64,000 nt of DNA from contig CAZWXK010000011.1 of assembly GCA_964637875.1 (NCBI GenBank), positions 1-64,000 of the forward strand. The letters are read 5' to 3'. The notes beneath the pieces were generated by a model. It made no database searches and was not told the origin of the DNA. It saw nothing but the letters and a program-made list of their open reading frames with translations. Positions 9,066 to 17,734 of this stretch are shown one piece after another. The DNA comes from UBA5972 sp964637875. Lineage in GTDB: Bacteria > Pseudomonadota > Alphaproteobacteria > Rhodobacterales > Rhodobacteraceae. The position numbers and the translations under genes are program-made. The first letter of the stretch is position 1; each line of letters opens with the position of its first letter.

Positions 9066-10051
9066 GGTAACTTGGCCCCCGACAAGGTAAGATAGATGTC
9101 ATAGATAGATGGCCCGATCAGAATGACCAACAAGGGCGGCAAAGTAAACATCATCGTTCCGAGGGTCAGCTTGGTCGGCAGCTTGTTGGCCTTTTCCTCG
9201 GCGCGCATCACGCGCTTGTCGCGCATTTCGGCCGCATAGACACGCAGCGCTTCGGAAATCGAGGTGCCGAAGCTGGCCGACTGGATCAGCACCGTGACAA
9301 AGGCCGAGATATCCTGCGAGCCGGCACGTTCGGCCATGTCGCGCAGCACATTCACCCGGTCCTTGCCGGCCTTGACTTCGCTTGCGACGATCTCGAATTC
9401 TTCGGCCAGGTCGGGGTATCCCGGGCGAATTTCGGTTGCGACCCGCTGGATTGCCTGGTCCAGCGACTGCCCGGCCTCGATACAGACAAGCATCAGGTCC
9501 AGCGCATCAGGGAACCCCTCGGTCAGGTTCTGCTGGCGGGTCTGGCGGCGTCTCTCGACCCAGTAGATGGGCAGGTAATAGCCGGCTGCCCCCGGAATGA
9601 TGATTGCCATCAGCGTGGATTGCAGGGTCATCCAGCTCATGTTCAGCAGCACATAGATGACGCCCAGAAACAGGAATCCGATGGCCAGCGCGAATTGCGC
9701 GAAATGCATGGTCCGCACCGCGTTCTTGCTGCGATAGCCGGCCTGGATCAGCTTCAGCCGGGTCGCGGAAAAGGTCTTCTGGTCCTGGGGCTCCAGAAAC
9801 GCGGCGAATTTGTCGAGATTTGGCCCTTTCTCCTGGAAACGCAGCTTGGGCTGATCGGGCTGCGCGGCCGGTTTGGGCGTCTTGGGGCCGGCCTGGGCCT
9901 TGATGCGGTCAACGGGATCGGTCTTTTTCTGCAGCAGGAACGGCAAGGTCCCCAGTACCAGAAGAAACCCGAACAGACCGATCGCATAAAGCGGCCCCAG
10001 CGGCCCCAGTCGCGTCGTCAGGAAATCCATTGCCGTGTTGACCATATCCAT
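9062..10051 (-). CDS. tadC: Tad pilus inner-membrane platform protein TadC
   Basis: A 329-residue type II secretion F-domain protein. An N-terminal membrane segment (residues about 18-42) is followed by a charged cytoplasmic linker, a second membrane pair around residues 120-165, and the F domain with the CIEAGQSLDQAIQRVA block. A C-terminal membrane segment (FTLPPLLVILIGPSIYDIYL) closes the protein. TadC and TadB form the inner-membrane platform driven by the TadA ATPase. It starts 18 bp after tadB and its stop overlaps the next gene. Confidence 0.93.
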   Translation of the reverse strand: MDMVNTAMDFLTTRLGPLGPLYAIGLFGFLLVLGTLPFLLQKKTDPVDRIKAQAGPKTPKPAAQPDQPKLRFQEKGPNLDKFAAFLEPQDQKTFSATRLKLIQAGYRSKNAVRTMHFAQFALAIGFLFLGVIYVLLNMSWMTLQSTLMAIIIPGAAGYYLPIYWVERRRQTRQQNLTEGFPDALDLMLVCIEAGQSLDQAIQRVATEIRPGYPDLAEEFEIVASEVKAGKDRVNVLRDMAERAGSQDISAFVTVLIQSASFGTSISEALRVYAAEMRDKRVMRAEEKANKLPTKLTLGTMMFTLPPLLVILIGPSIYDIYLTLSGAKLP

Positions 10052-10069
10052 GATCCTGCCCCCTTTTCC

Positions 10070-11032
10070 CTAGACCTTGATGTTGACCATCATGCGCATG
10101 AAGATGATGTTGACCCCCAGAAACAGACCCACCCCGATCACCGCCGGAATGAAGAACGAGGTTTCCATCACCTTGTCGTAATAGTTCGGCTGGGCCAGAT
10201 TGATGCCGATCAGCGCCAGCAGCGGAAAGAACGACAGGAAGGTGCCCGACCATTTCGCCTCGGCGGTGATGGCCCTGACCCTGCGGAACAGCTTGAAACG
10301 TGCGCGGATCACCTTGGCCAGACCTTCCAGTATCTCGGCCAGGTTGCCGCCGGATTTCTGCTGGATATTGACCGCGACCGCCAGAAAACGCAGGTCCGGC
10401 AGGTCGATGGTTTCGGCCATCTTGTTCAGGGATTCGGTGATGTCCATGCCATAGGCGGCCTCGTCGGCAATGATGCCGAATTCGCTGCCCAGCGGGTCGG
10501 CAACCTCCTGGGCGACGATGTTGACCGCGCTTGAAAAGGGGTGGCCGACACGCAGGCTGCGCACCATCAGCTCGACCGCATCGGGAAGCTGTTCCTCGAT
10601 CAGGCTCATGCGGGCCTTGGCCTTCTTGTTCAGCCACATGTACACGGCGCCGACCCCCATCACCGGCGCCATGCCCGCACGGATGGCAAGCGATGCCGAT
10701 GTGCCAAGGGTCAACCCGACAAAGGCAGCGATGCTGAGCCCCACCATCACCATGATCAGCGCACGCGGACTGAAGGCGATATTGGCCTTTGCCGCGCGAT
10801 CGCTGATGATCGACAGAATGGGAATGCGGGCACAGTTGCGATGCTGCTCGCGTTCGCGCCGCAGGGTTTCCAGCACTTCTTCGCGGTCATTGCCGCGTTC
10901 CAGCAGATCCAGACGCCGGTTGACCCGGCTGTTGAGGCGGATCGAACTGCCAAAGACGACCAGATAGATCCCCTCGACCGCCAGCAGGACGCCGATGAAG
11001 ATGGCTGCATAGATGATCGGTTCCGGACTCAT
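10070..11032 (-). CDS. tadB: Tad pilus inner-membrane platform protein TadB
   Basis: A 320-residue protein with the same architecture as TadC: an N-terminal membrane segment, a cytoplasmic stretch (RLNSRVNRRLDLLERGN), two central membrane segments, the type II secretion F domain (VELMVRSLRVGHPFSSAV is its typical start) and a C-terminal membrane helix. It is the partner of TadC in the inner-membrane assembly platform. Its start lies 12 bp after the cpaF stop. Confidence 0.95.
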   Translation of the reverse strand: MSPEPIIYAAIFIGVLLAVEGIYLVVFGSSIRLNSRVNRRLDLLERGNDREEVLETLRREREQHRNCARIPILSIISDRAAKANIAFSPRALIMVMVGLSIAAFVGLTLGTSASLAIRAGMAPVMGVGAVYMWLNKKAKARMSLIEEQLPDAVELMVRSLRVGHPFSSAVNIVAQEVADPLGSEFGIIADEAAYGMDITESLNKMAETIDLPDLRFLAVAVNIQQKSGGNLAEILEGLAKVIRARFKLFRRVRAITAEAKWSGTFLSFFPLLALIGINLAQPNYYDKVMETSFFIPAVIGVGLFLGVNIIFMRMMVNIKV

Positions 11033-11044
11033 GACATGCCCCCT

Positions 11045-12508
11045 CTATTGTGCGGCTTTCTGCGTGTAGATGTGGTTGGGCAGCTCGAACCCGGAATACT
11101 TGAAGCGATCCGAGAAATGCGAGCGGATGCCCGTGGGCTCGAACTGGCCCATCACCTTGCCGTTTTCATCGATACCGTAACGCTTGAAATGGAATATCTC
11201 CTGCATGGTGATGATGTCGCCTTCCATGCCCGTGACCTCGGTGATCGACAGCATCCTGCGCGAGCCATCCTGCAGCCGGCTGACCTGGACGATCAGGTGC
11301 ACGGCGCTGGCGATCTGGGAACGCACCGCTTTCAGCGGCATGTCGATTCCTGCCATCGCAACCATGTTTTCGAGGCGCGAAACCGCATCGCGCGCGCTGT
11401 TGGCATGGATTGTCGTCATCGATCCGTCATGGCCGGTATTCATCGCCTGCAGCATGTCGATGACCTCGTCGCCGCGGGTTTCGCCCACGATGATGCGGTC
11501 GGGCCGCATGCGCAGCGCGTTGCGCAGACAATCGCGCTGGGTAACGGCGCCCTTGCCCTCGACATTTGGCGGGCGGCTTTCCATCCGGCCCACATGGATC
11601 TGTTGCAGTTGCAGCTCGGCCGTGTCCTCGATGGTCAGGATGCGCTCGTTGTCGGCGATCATGGATGACAGCGCGTTCAGCGTGGTCGTCTTGCCCGAGC
11701 CGGTGCCGCCCGACACGACGATGTTCAGATGCGCACCCACGGCAGCGCGCAGATACATGGCCATTTCCTCGGTGAAAGCGCCGAATTTGATCAGCTCGTC
11801 GATGCCCAGCTTGTCCTTCTTGAACTTGCGGATCGACACCAGCGCGCCATCGACCGCGATCGGCGGCACCATGGCGTTGAAGCGCGATCCGTCCTTGAGG
11901 CGGGCGTCCACATAGGGGTTGGATTCATCGACCCGGCGGCCCACCGCCGACACGATCTTGTCGATGACCCGCATCAGGTGCTTTTCGTCCTTGAATACGA
12001 CCGGGGTCAGCTCCAGCTTGCCGGCGCGTTCGACGAATATCTGTCGCGGGCCGTTGACCAGGATGTCGTTGACCGTGTCGTCGCGCAGCAGCGGCTCCAG
12101 CGGGCCAAGGCCCGTTACCTCGTCATACAGCTCCTGATGCAGGGTTGCGCGTTCCTCGCGGGTAAGAACGACGCCCATCTCTGCCAGGCCGTCGGCACAG
12201 ATCGCGGCGATTTCGTTCTTGAGATCGGCTTCGGACGCGTATTCCAGCGCCGCGAGGTTCAGCGTGTCCAGCAGACGTTTGTGCAGTTCGACCCTGATCT
12301 CGGCCAGCTTTTCGCGCCGCTTGAGTTCCTTTTCATTCAGCGCGGGGGGCATCGGGGGTTTGCGTGGCGGCGGTGTTGTCGCCGGTGCGGCGGCCTGTGC
12401 CCCCGCCCCCTTGGCGGGGGGTTGCTGGATCAACGGTGTCTCTCGTCTGGTGTCGGCAGCCTTTTGTGCCGTGGGGCGCGCGGCCGCCTTGCGGTAACGG
12501 GAAAACAT
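11045..12508 (-). CDS. cpaF: Tad pilus secretion ATPase CpaF/TadA
   Basis: A 487-residue type II/IV secretion ATPase that powers Flp pilus extension. A proline/alanine-rich N-terminal extension (about residues 20-58) precedes the N-terminal domain. Walker A is GGTGSGKT (267-274). The His-box and Walker B region (IIVGETRGDEVIDMLQAMNT then GHDGSMTTIHANS) is canonical. The start at 12508 lies 3 bp after the cpaE stop, so the two are coupled. Confidence 0.97.
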   Translation of the reverse strand: MFSRYRKAAARPTAQKAADTRRETPLIQQPPAKGAGAQAAAPATTPPPRKPPMPPALNEKELKRREKLAEIRVELHKRLLDTLNLAALEYASEADLKNEIAAICADGLAEMGVVLTREERATLHQELYDEVTGLGPLEPLLRDDTVNDILVNGPRQIFVERAGKLELTPVVFKDEKHLMRVIDKIVSAVGRRVDESNPYVDARLKDGSRFNAMVPPIAVDGALVSIRKFKKDKLGIDELIKFGAFTEEMAMYLRAAVGAHLNIVVSGGTGSGKTTTLNALSSMIADNERILTIEDTAELQLQQIHVGRMESRPPNVEGKGAVTQRDCLRNALRMRPDRIIVGETRGDEVIDMLQAMNTGHDGSMTTIHANSARDAVSRLENMVAMAGIDMPLKAVRSQIASAVHLIVQVSRLQDGSRRMLSITEVTGMEGDIITMQEIFHFKRYGIDENGKVMGQFEPTGIRSHFSDRFKYSGFELPNHIYTQKAAQ

Positions 12509-12511
12509 GCC

Positions 12512-13744
12512 CTACACACCTCCTTTGGCTGCGACCTGTTCGACAGACAGGTCAAAGATCGATTTGGCGAGTTTCGCCACTTCCTTGCGCAACGGGTTCT
12601 TTGCCGCGGTTTCGGCCAGAGGCAGGCCCTGGTCGCAACTGTCGGTCACGGCCTTGCCGCCGTCGGGCAGCAGGATTTCCAGATCGATGTCCAGGTTTTC
12701 GGCCAGGCGCTTGACCCGGCTGCGCCCGGACAGATCGGTAAAGCGGGGCGCGTGGTTCAGAACATACTTGACCTTTTCGATGGGCAGGTCCTCGGCCTTG
12801 AGCGTGCGGATGAAGCGCAGCGCATTCTGGGCCGAACGCATGTCCATCTCGATCAGCGCGAAATAGACATCCGCCCGGTTGATCAGTGTTTCCGACCACT
12901 GGATCAGGGTCTTGGGGACATCGACGATGACGAAATCATACATTGATCTTGCCATGTCCAGCAGGGGGTTCACGTCATCGGATGTCAGGATCTCGTAGGG
13001 CAGCGACTCGGCCGGTGCGGTCAGCACGTCGAGCCGGTCATTGAACGATTGCAAGGCCGAGCTGAACGCATCGCGATCCATGTTGGGGATGTCCGACAGC
13101 AATTCGAAAATCGCCTCGCGGCGCGGCAGGTCGAGATAGGTCGAGACCGATCCCATCTGCAGGTCGAGGTCCAGGATGCAGGTGCGCAACCCCTCGGCTG
13201 CGCCCAGCCGGGCCAGCTCCCATGCCAGATTCACGGCAAACGTGGTCGCGCCGACCCCTCCGGCAAGGCCATAGACCGGCAGGATGACGCCATCGCGGTT
13301 TTCGATCGTGCCGCCGCCGGTCGAAACCACCGAAGGCGCCGCAGGTGTGCGCAGGCGCTCGATCGCTTCGTGCAGGGCCCCTTCGGGCAGGGGGTAGGGG
13401 GCAAAGTCCGCCGCCCCGAGCCGCAGCAACTGGTGCAGCGCCATGGGCGAAAGATCGCTGGCAACCAGAATGACCTTGATGTTTGCGCCAACCGCGGTAC
13501 GGATCAGTTCGATGACGGGTTCCAGGTTTTCCTCGTCGGTCCGATCGACTGCGACGATCACGAATTCCAGATCACGGGCCTCGGGGCTGGAGAGATAGGC
13601 AATTCCGTCCCGAAAATCGAGCCCGCCCCAGCGCGGGCCCAGCTCGGCTTCCATGTCCTCGATCAACAGATCAAAGGCCTGAACGTCGCGCGCGATGACG
13701 CAGGCAGCGATTCCGACCTCTTGTTCCGTTTTCAGCAGACCCAT
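12512..13744 (-). CDS. cpaE: Pilus localisation ATPase CpaE/TadZ
   Basis: A 410-residue protein. It has an N-terminal receiver-like domain (residues about 10-135, without a clear phospho-acceptor set) followed by a ParA/MinD-type ATPase domain. The deviant Walker A reads AGGVGATT (161-168) where classical ParA proteins have KGGVGKTT, so both lysines are absent; such atypical P-loops occur in the TadZ family. The switch-like LDLDLQMGSVSTYLDLPRR block is intact. CpaE/TadZ proteins mark the cell pole for pilus assembly. The gene begins a run of tightly spaced genes (cpaE to cpaA) preceded by a 195-bp non-coding gap that probably carries a promoter. Confidence 0.93.
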   Translation of the reverse strand: MGLLKTEQEVGIAACVIARDVQAFDLLIEDMEAELGPRWGGLDFRDGIAYLSSPEARDLEFVIVAVDRTDEENLEPVIELIRTAVGANIKVILVASDLSPMALHQLLRLGAADFAPYPLPEGALHEAIERLRTPAAPSVVSTGGGTIENRDGVILPVYGLAGGVGATTFAVNLAWELARLGAAEGLRTCILDLDLQMGSVSTYLDLPRREAIFELLSDIPNMDRDAFSSALQSFNDRLDVLTAPAESLPYEILTSDDVNPLLDMARSMYDFVIVDVPKTLIQWSETLINRADVYFALIEMDMRSAQNALRFIRTLKAEDLPIEKVKYVLNHAPRFTDLSGRSRVKRLAENLDIDLEILLPDGGKAVTDSCDQGLPLAETAAKNPLRKEVAKLAKSIFDLSVEQVAAKGGV

Positions 13745-13884
13745 AATTTTTCAGCCCATGTTTTCCGTTTCAGGTCGTGTCTTGATCTGCGGGTCATATG
13801 GCCCGTTCGACCTGGGAAAACGCCTCTTTCGGCCTTGCCTGGGGTTGGATCGATTCATCCATGCCGCAAGAGGTGTTCCCCGCA

Positions 13885-13912
13885 GTGATATTTGGCGGGA
13901 AACTTTGGCGAC
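13885..13912 (-). promoter_or_regulatory. Candidate operator upstream of cpaE (two TTTGGCG units)
   Basis: In the gap between cpaE and the OmpA-like gene the plus strand reads TTTGGCGGGAAAC at 13891 and TTTGGCG again at 13904, 13 bp apart. Read in the direction of cpaE this is CGCCAAAG-TTTC-CCGCCAAAT. Similar sequence stands upstream of cpaB (17196) and flp (17861-17891). No regulator can be named. Confidence 0.4.
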
Positions 13913-13939
13913 ATTAGGGCTGAAACGTGGAATATGGCC

Positions 13940-14662
13940 TCAGTTGGTACCAGTCGACTGGGTCGTGCCGCTATTGGTGCCGCTTGATGTCCCACTGCTG
14001 CTGGTCGTGTCGGCCGGCAAGGCGGTTCCGACATAGGTACGGTAGACAAGGCGCGCATATTTGCCGTCCAGACCGTCGCCCTTGAAGTTGCGGGCAAATC
14101 CGATGACCTGGGTTACCGTACGGCGGTTGCGCCGCTCGCGGCCCTCGGTCACGACCAGGGGCTGGGTTTCTCCGAACGAGGCAACCGCCTCGAGGCGCTT
14201 GCGGCTGACCCCGCGCGAAGTCAGATAGGCCACCACGCGCTGCGCCCGGCGCAGGCCGAGGCGTTTGTTGTAGGCCTGCGTTCCGACCAGATCGGTATGG
14301 CCATAGACGCGAAACCTGATCTCGGGGAACTGCTTGATCCATTCGGCCTGCTTGTCGAGGATCGCACGTGCCTTGGCGTCGAGCCGGGTCGAGTCAAAGT
14401 CGAAATTGATCATCGTCGGCACTTCGCGTTCGAATTTGCGCCCCAGATCCAGCAACAGGCCGTTCTGGTCGCGATAGGCCGATTGTACCAGGATGTTGTT
14501 ATAGGTGGGGTTGCCGAAATTGCCCTCGTTCACGACGGCGCCCAGCTCGCGTTTCATCGACGAGAACCCCTGTGCGCCTCCGGCGTTGCGCGAGGGCGTG
14601 CAGGCCGCAATGACCAGGGTCGAGGCCATCAGGATCAATCCGGTTTTGCCAATGATCTTCAT
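13940..14662 (-). CDS. OmpA-family lipoprotein of the Tad locus
   Basis: A 240-residue outer-membrane lipoprotein with lipobox VIAAC and a C-terminal OmpA/MotB peptidoglycan-binding domain. The typical blocks are FDFDSTRLDAKARAIL, VYGHTDLVGTQAYNKRLGLRRAQ and RNRRTVTQVIGF. It ends in a Ser/Thr/Gly-rich low-complexity tail. It follows cpaC by 4 bp, with a GGAG ribosome-binding site overlapping the end of cpaC. In alphaproteobacterial Tad loci such a protein is commonly found beside the secretin, where it probably tethers the secretin to peptidoglycan. Confidence 0.9.
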   Translation of the reverse strand: MKIIGKTGLILMASTLVIAACTPSRNAGGAQGFSSMKRELGAVVNEGNFGNPTYNNILVQSAYRDQNGLLLDLGRKFEREVPTMINFDFDSTRLDAKARAILDKQAEWIKQFPEIRFRVYGHTDLVGTQAYNKRLGLRRAQRVVAYLTSRGVSRKRLEAVASFGETQPLVVTEGRERRNRRTVTQVIGFARNFKGDGLDGKYARLVYRTYVGTALPADTTSSSGTSSGTNSGTTQSTGTN

Positions 14663-14666
14663 GGGC

Positions 14667-16091
14667 TTACTCCATCACATAGCCATATGGCCCCTTGACA
14701 TCCTGGGTCGAGATATCGGCCGGAACCTTTTTCCCGCCATGGACACCGGTCTTGCCCATCAGGAAGAACTGGGATTGCGACGGAATCTGTACCCGGTCGG
14801 TCGGCAGGGCAAGGGCATCGCCCTTGACCGGGGTCACCAGATGCGGGGTGACGATGATGACCAGCTCGCTCTGGCGGCGCTTGAACGAGGACGAGCGGAA
14901 CATCGCCCCCAGGATCGGCACGTCGCCCAGCCAGGGCACCTGGTTGGCAAGATCGTTGAAATCGTCCTGCAGCAGCCCGGCAATGGCAAAGCTCTGCCCG
15001 TCGCGCAGTTCGATCACGGTGGTGGCCTCGCGCCGCTTGAAGGCGTTGACCGAAATCCCGCCGTTCTGCGACACCGTCACGGTGCTGTCGATCGAGCTGA
15101 CCGAGGCATTGATCGTCAGGTTGATCAGGTTTCCATCCACGACGACCGGCTTGAACTTCAGCTCGACACCAAAGGGCTTGTACTGGACCGTCGTCGTGCC
15201 GCCCTCGGAAACCGGGATCGGATATTCGCCGCCAGCCAGGAAACTGGCGCTCTGCCCCGAGATCGCGACCAGGTTCGGCTCGGCCAGGGTGCGGACCATT
15301 CCCTTGGATTCCAGCGCCTGCAACAACAACGCCATCTGGACGCCGCCTGCGGTAAAGCCGATCCCGAGGCTGCCCAGCGTGGTCGGCTTGACCGCCGGAA
15401 AGGTGGTGCCCAGCCCGTCGGTCAGGTCGGCCGGGTTGAAGCCGCCGGTATAGCTGCCCGAGCCGCCCTGAACGCTGGGCGAACCCGCGCCCCCGGTGAG
15501 GCCGAGGCTCGATGACAGGCTCTTTTCGACCGAACGCTGCATTTCCGCAAAGCGCACCTTCAGCATCACCTGTTGCGTGCCGCCCACGGTCAAAAGGTTG
15601 GTGACGCGGCCCGGCGCGTATCTTTCGCCCAGCTCGACCGCAAGATTGACCTTGCGTTCGCCCGAGACCCGGCCGCTCAGCACGATACCGTCATTGGCCG
15701 TGCGCACATCGATCTTTTCGTTGGGCAGGATCTCGTGCAGCCTTTCCTTGAATTCGGTGATGTCGGGGGCGACCCGGACATCAACATTGGTAATCAGCCG
15801 GCCGGCGGCATCAAGCAGCGTCAGCGTGGTCCGGCCGGGCGATTTCCCGAGGATGTAGATGGTGGTCGCGGAAAGGGTCGAGATGTCGGCAATCGACGGG
15901 TTGGCCACGGAGAGCTGGGAAAAGGCGGTGTCGCTTTCCATCACCACGGCCCGATTGACGGCGACCTTGATGACCTGTGATGTCGAGCTTTCGCTGATCT
16001 TCAGCACATCGCCCGCTTGCGCAGCCTGTCCCAACTGCACCCCGATGGCCAGCCCAAGAAGGCCAGCCTTGAAATAGCTGCTCAATCTCAT
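14667..16091 (-). CDS. cpaC: Tad pilus secretin CpaC/RcpA
   Basis: A 474-residue outer-membrane secretin with an N-terminal signal peptide (cleavage near AAQAGD). A BON/N-domain region follows, with the VNRAVVMESDTAFSQLSVANP block and an EKIDVRTANDGIVLSGRVSG repeat. The C-terminal secretin domain carries the family signature VPWLGDVPILGAMFRS. The protein forms the channel through which the Flp pilus leaves the cell. It is separated from cpaB by about 205 bp containing a small hairpin (16231-16250). Confidence 0.97.
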   Translation of the reverse strand: MRLSSYFKAGLLGLAIGVQLGQAAQAGDVLKISESSTSQVIKVAVNRAVVMESDTAFSQLSVANPSIADISTLSATTIYILGKSPGRTTLTLLDAAGRLITNVDVRVAPDITEFKERLHEILPNEKIDVRTANDGIVLSGRVSGERKVNLAVELGERYAPGRVTNLLTVGGTQQVMLKVRFAEMQRSVEKSLSSSLGLTGGAGSPSVQGGSGSYTGGFNPADLTDGLGTTFPAVKPTTLGSLGIGFTAGGVQMALLLQALESKGMVRTLAEPNLVAISGQSASFLAGGEYPIPVSEGGTTTVQYKPFGVELKFKPVVVDGNLINLTINASVSSIDSTVTVSQNGGISVNAFKRREATTVIELRDGQSFAIAGLLQDDFNDLANQVPWLGDVPILGAMFRSSSFKRRQSELVIIVTPHLVTPVKGDALALPTDRVQIPSQSQFFLMGKTGVHGGKKVPADISTQDVKGPYGYVME

Positions 16092-16230
16092 GTGATCCTG
16101 CCTCTATTGATCACCTTGTTTTTCGGGTCTTGGCCGCCCGTTTTTCGCAGTCTGGCCCAGTTGCGGTTTTTTTTCAAGAATCAATTGGTTGCACGGGCAA
16201 CCTTTTGTGGATTACCGGCAACAGAAATCC

Positions 16231-16250
16231 CCCTGCCGGCAAGGGCAGGG
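16231..16250 (-). terminator. Intercistronic hairpin between cpaB and cpaC
   Basis: CCCTGCC-GGCAAG-GGCAGGG forms a 7-bp stem with a 6-nt loop, 47 bp past the cpaB stop. There is no U-tract, so it is more likely an mRNA 3'-end stabiliser or attenuator than a full terminator. Confidence 0.4.
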
Positions 16251-16296
16251 AGGGATGGTTGTTCCCAACGGCTCGGGATGAATGGCCACCAGGGCC

Positions 16297-17133
16297 CTAG
16301 TTCTGGGGGCAGGGGATCGGGCTTTCCACAATATCTGCGCCCTTGCGCAGCTTGATCGTGCATTTGCGCTGGGCCTCGACCTTCTTGACGATCTGCTTCT
16401 TGATTCCCAGCAACTGGTTCTGGTCAACCTCGATCTTGCCGATGGTGGTCGTGTCATTTGCCCCGCGCAGCGACAGCAGCAGCCTGCCGGTGGCCTGGGC
16501 CTGGGCAAGTGCTGCAACCACCTCGGGCGAGACCTCGACCGTGACCGTGCGTGCGACGATCGGCTTGTTGCGGTCGCTGTCCGCGATCTGGTCGACGGCG
16601 ATCAGCGCGATATCCTCGAGGATCAGCTTGGTCACGTCGCGCTTGCCGATACGGCCGCTCCAATAGACATCGACCCGATCACCCGGGCGCAGAAATCCCG
16701 AAACGCCCGAGGCCACATCGACGCGGACGGTAAAGGCGCGCATGCCGGGTGCCAGGCGCGACGCGACACTGGCATCCTCGCCCGGTCTGGTCACCTTGAC
16801 CTGAAGGATGGCCTCGTCCTTTTCCATGGTCCGCAGAACCGAGCGCAGCTTGCCATTGGCGGGGAACAGGGCCTTGGGGTCGGTGAACGCCCCCTCGGGG
16901 ATGGCGTTCTCGGGCCATCCGACGATACGCACATCCTTTTTCGTCAGCTTGTCGCCATAGCGCAGCCGATGCGTGGCGACAAACACGCGCTTGAGCGGCA
17001 CGTTCTGCTTGAGTGCCTGCTGCTGCCTGGCCAGCTCGCTCTGGTACTGGCTGAACCTGCCCTGGGCCATGTAGACCGCGAAGCCCGCGAGTCCCATACC
17101 GATGATCAGGATCAATGCAAAGATCACACGCAT
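16297..17133 (-). CDS. cpaB: Flp pilus assembly protein CpaB/RcpC (SAF domain)
   Basis: A 278-residue protein with a single N-terminal membrane segment (residues about 4-22), a SAF domain (FVATHRLRYGDKLTKKDVRIVGWP), and the RcpC/CpaB block VRVDVASGVSGFLRPGDRVDVYW. It is periplasmic and associates with the secretin. It is the first gene after the pilin genes; 81 bp separate it from the second pilin gene, with a TTTTGGCGGAAAAC motif between. Confidence 0.95.
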   Translation of the reverse strand: MRVIFALILIIGMGLAGFAVYMAQGRFSQYQSELARQQQALKQNVPLKRVFVATHRLRYGDKLTKKDVRIVGWPENAIPEGAFTDPKALFPANGKLRSVLRTMEKDEAILQVKVTRPGEDASVASRLAPGMRAFTVRVDVASGVSGFLRPGDRVDVYWSGRIGKRDVTKLILEDIALIAVDQIADSDRNKPIVARTVTVEVSPEVVAALAQAQATGRLLLSLRGANDTTTIGKIEVDQNQLLGIKKQIVKKVEAQRKCTIKLRKGADIVESPIPCPQN

Positions 17134-17195
17134 GGTTTGCCTTTGGAATGATTGCCCGTATGCCGATTATCGTTCTTTGCAGCGCAGGATACACC

Positions 17196-17209
17196 TTTTG
17201 GCGGAAAAC
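17196..17209 (-). promoter_or_regulatory. Candidate operator upstream of cpaB (TTTTGGCGGAAAAC)
   Basis: A single copy of the motif seen upstream of cpaE and flp, 63 bp upstream of the cpaB start. Read along cpaB it is GTTTTCCGCCAAAA. A short A/T-rich tract follows on the pilin side. Confidence 0.35.
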
Positions 17210-17214
17210 CCAAT

Positions 17215-17400
17215 TCAAAATGTTTCCGAAATGGAAACTAATCCCAGTGCCGCCGGGATTTTCCCGGTCAGATCGGGCGACAGGGCCGCCACGACCGAAA
17301 GCGCGAGCGCGACCACAAAGCCGGCGATGACGACCCACTCAACCGAAGCGGCGCCGTCCTCGTCGTCGAGAAAGTTGTTTTTCCCTGCATCGTTCTTCAT
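17215..17400 (-). CDS. Second Flp-family type IVb pilin-like protein
   Basis: A 61-residue small protein. A short charged leader (MKNDAGKNNFLDDEDG) is followed by the Flp-type hydrophobic domain AASVEWVVIAGFVVALALSV. Cleavage by CpaA would fall after the Gly, leaving Glu at mature position 5 and Trp at position 6, where classical Flp pilins have Glu-Tyr. The C-terminal half differs from the first pilin. The reading frame runs much further upstream but that part looks non-coding; GGGAAG sits at the right distance from the second of two adjacent ATGs (17403 and 17400). It is probably a minor pilin. Confidence 0.75.
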   Translation of the reverse strand: MKNDAGKNNFLDDEDGAASVEWVVIAGFVVALALSVVAALSPDLTGKIPAALGLVSISETF

Positions 17401-17493
17401 CATTCTTCCCTTACGCAAGCCGATCGGATTCTCCACGCCAGGATGAGGGGAAAGAATGGAGATAGGGTGAATGCCTGCCACGGCCGCCGGCGC

Positions 17494-17523
17494 AAGAAAG
17501 CCGCGCAACAAGCTGCGCGGCCT
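17494..17523 (-). terminator. Rho-independent terminator after the flp pilin gene
   Basis: Minus strand: GCCGCGCA-GCTTGT-TGCGCGGC, a perfect 8-bp GC stem (17500-17521), followed by CTTTCTT. It lies 25 bp past the flp stop and separates the strongly expressed pilin from the downstream pilus genes. Confidence 0.75.
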
Positions 17524-17545
17524 TCCCGTTCTTCCACGCCTTCGC

Positions 17546-17734
17546 TCAGAAGGTGGTCGAGATCTTCTGATCGGACAGCTGCTTGCTGATGTCGCCCGAC
17601 AGGTTCTTGACGCCGCCCGACACCGAGGCCAGCACGGCAATGCCAAGGCCGACGATGGCTGCGGTCAGCACGACCCAGTCAACGGTCACGGCGCCGGATT
17701 CATCATTCTTGAAGTTTTTCGCAAGCTTGAACAT
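17546..17734 (-). CDS. flp: Flp-family type IVb major pilin
   Basis: A 62-residue pilin. The leader MFKLAKNFKNDESG is followed by the mature domain AVTVDWVVLTAAIVGLG. The predicted CpaA cut after Gly gives Asp at mature position 5 and Trp at position 6, in place of the classical Glu-Tyr. The mature C-terminus is Ser/Lys/Gln-rich (SKQLSDQKISTTF). A strong ribosome-binding site (GGAGGG, 7 bases before the ATG) and its own terminator fit a highly expressed structural protein. It is the first gene of the Tad locus, 485 bp from the oppositely oriented HAD-UbiA gene. Confidence 0.9.
   Translation of the reverse strand: MFKLAKNFKNDESGAVTVDWVVLTAAIVGLGIAVLASVSGGVKNLSGDISKQLSDQKISTTF

Noticed and set aside
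7248..9095. 615-codon plus-strand frame across the prepilin peptidase and TPR genes
   Set aside because: It lies antisense to three recognised genes, is rich in Gln, Gly, Arg and His, and has no family similarity.
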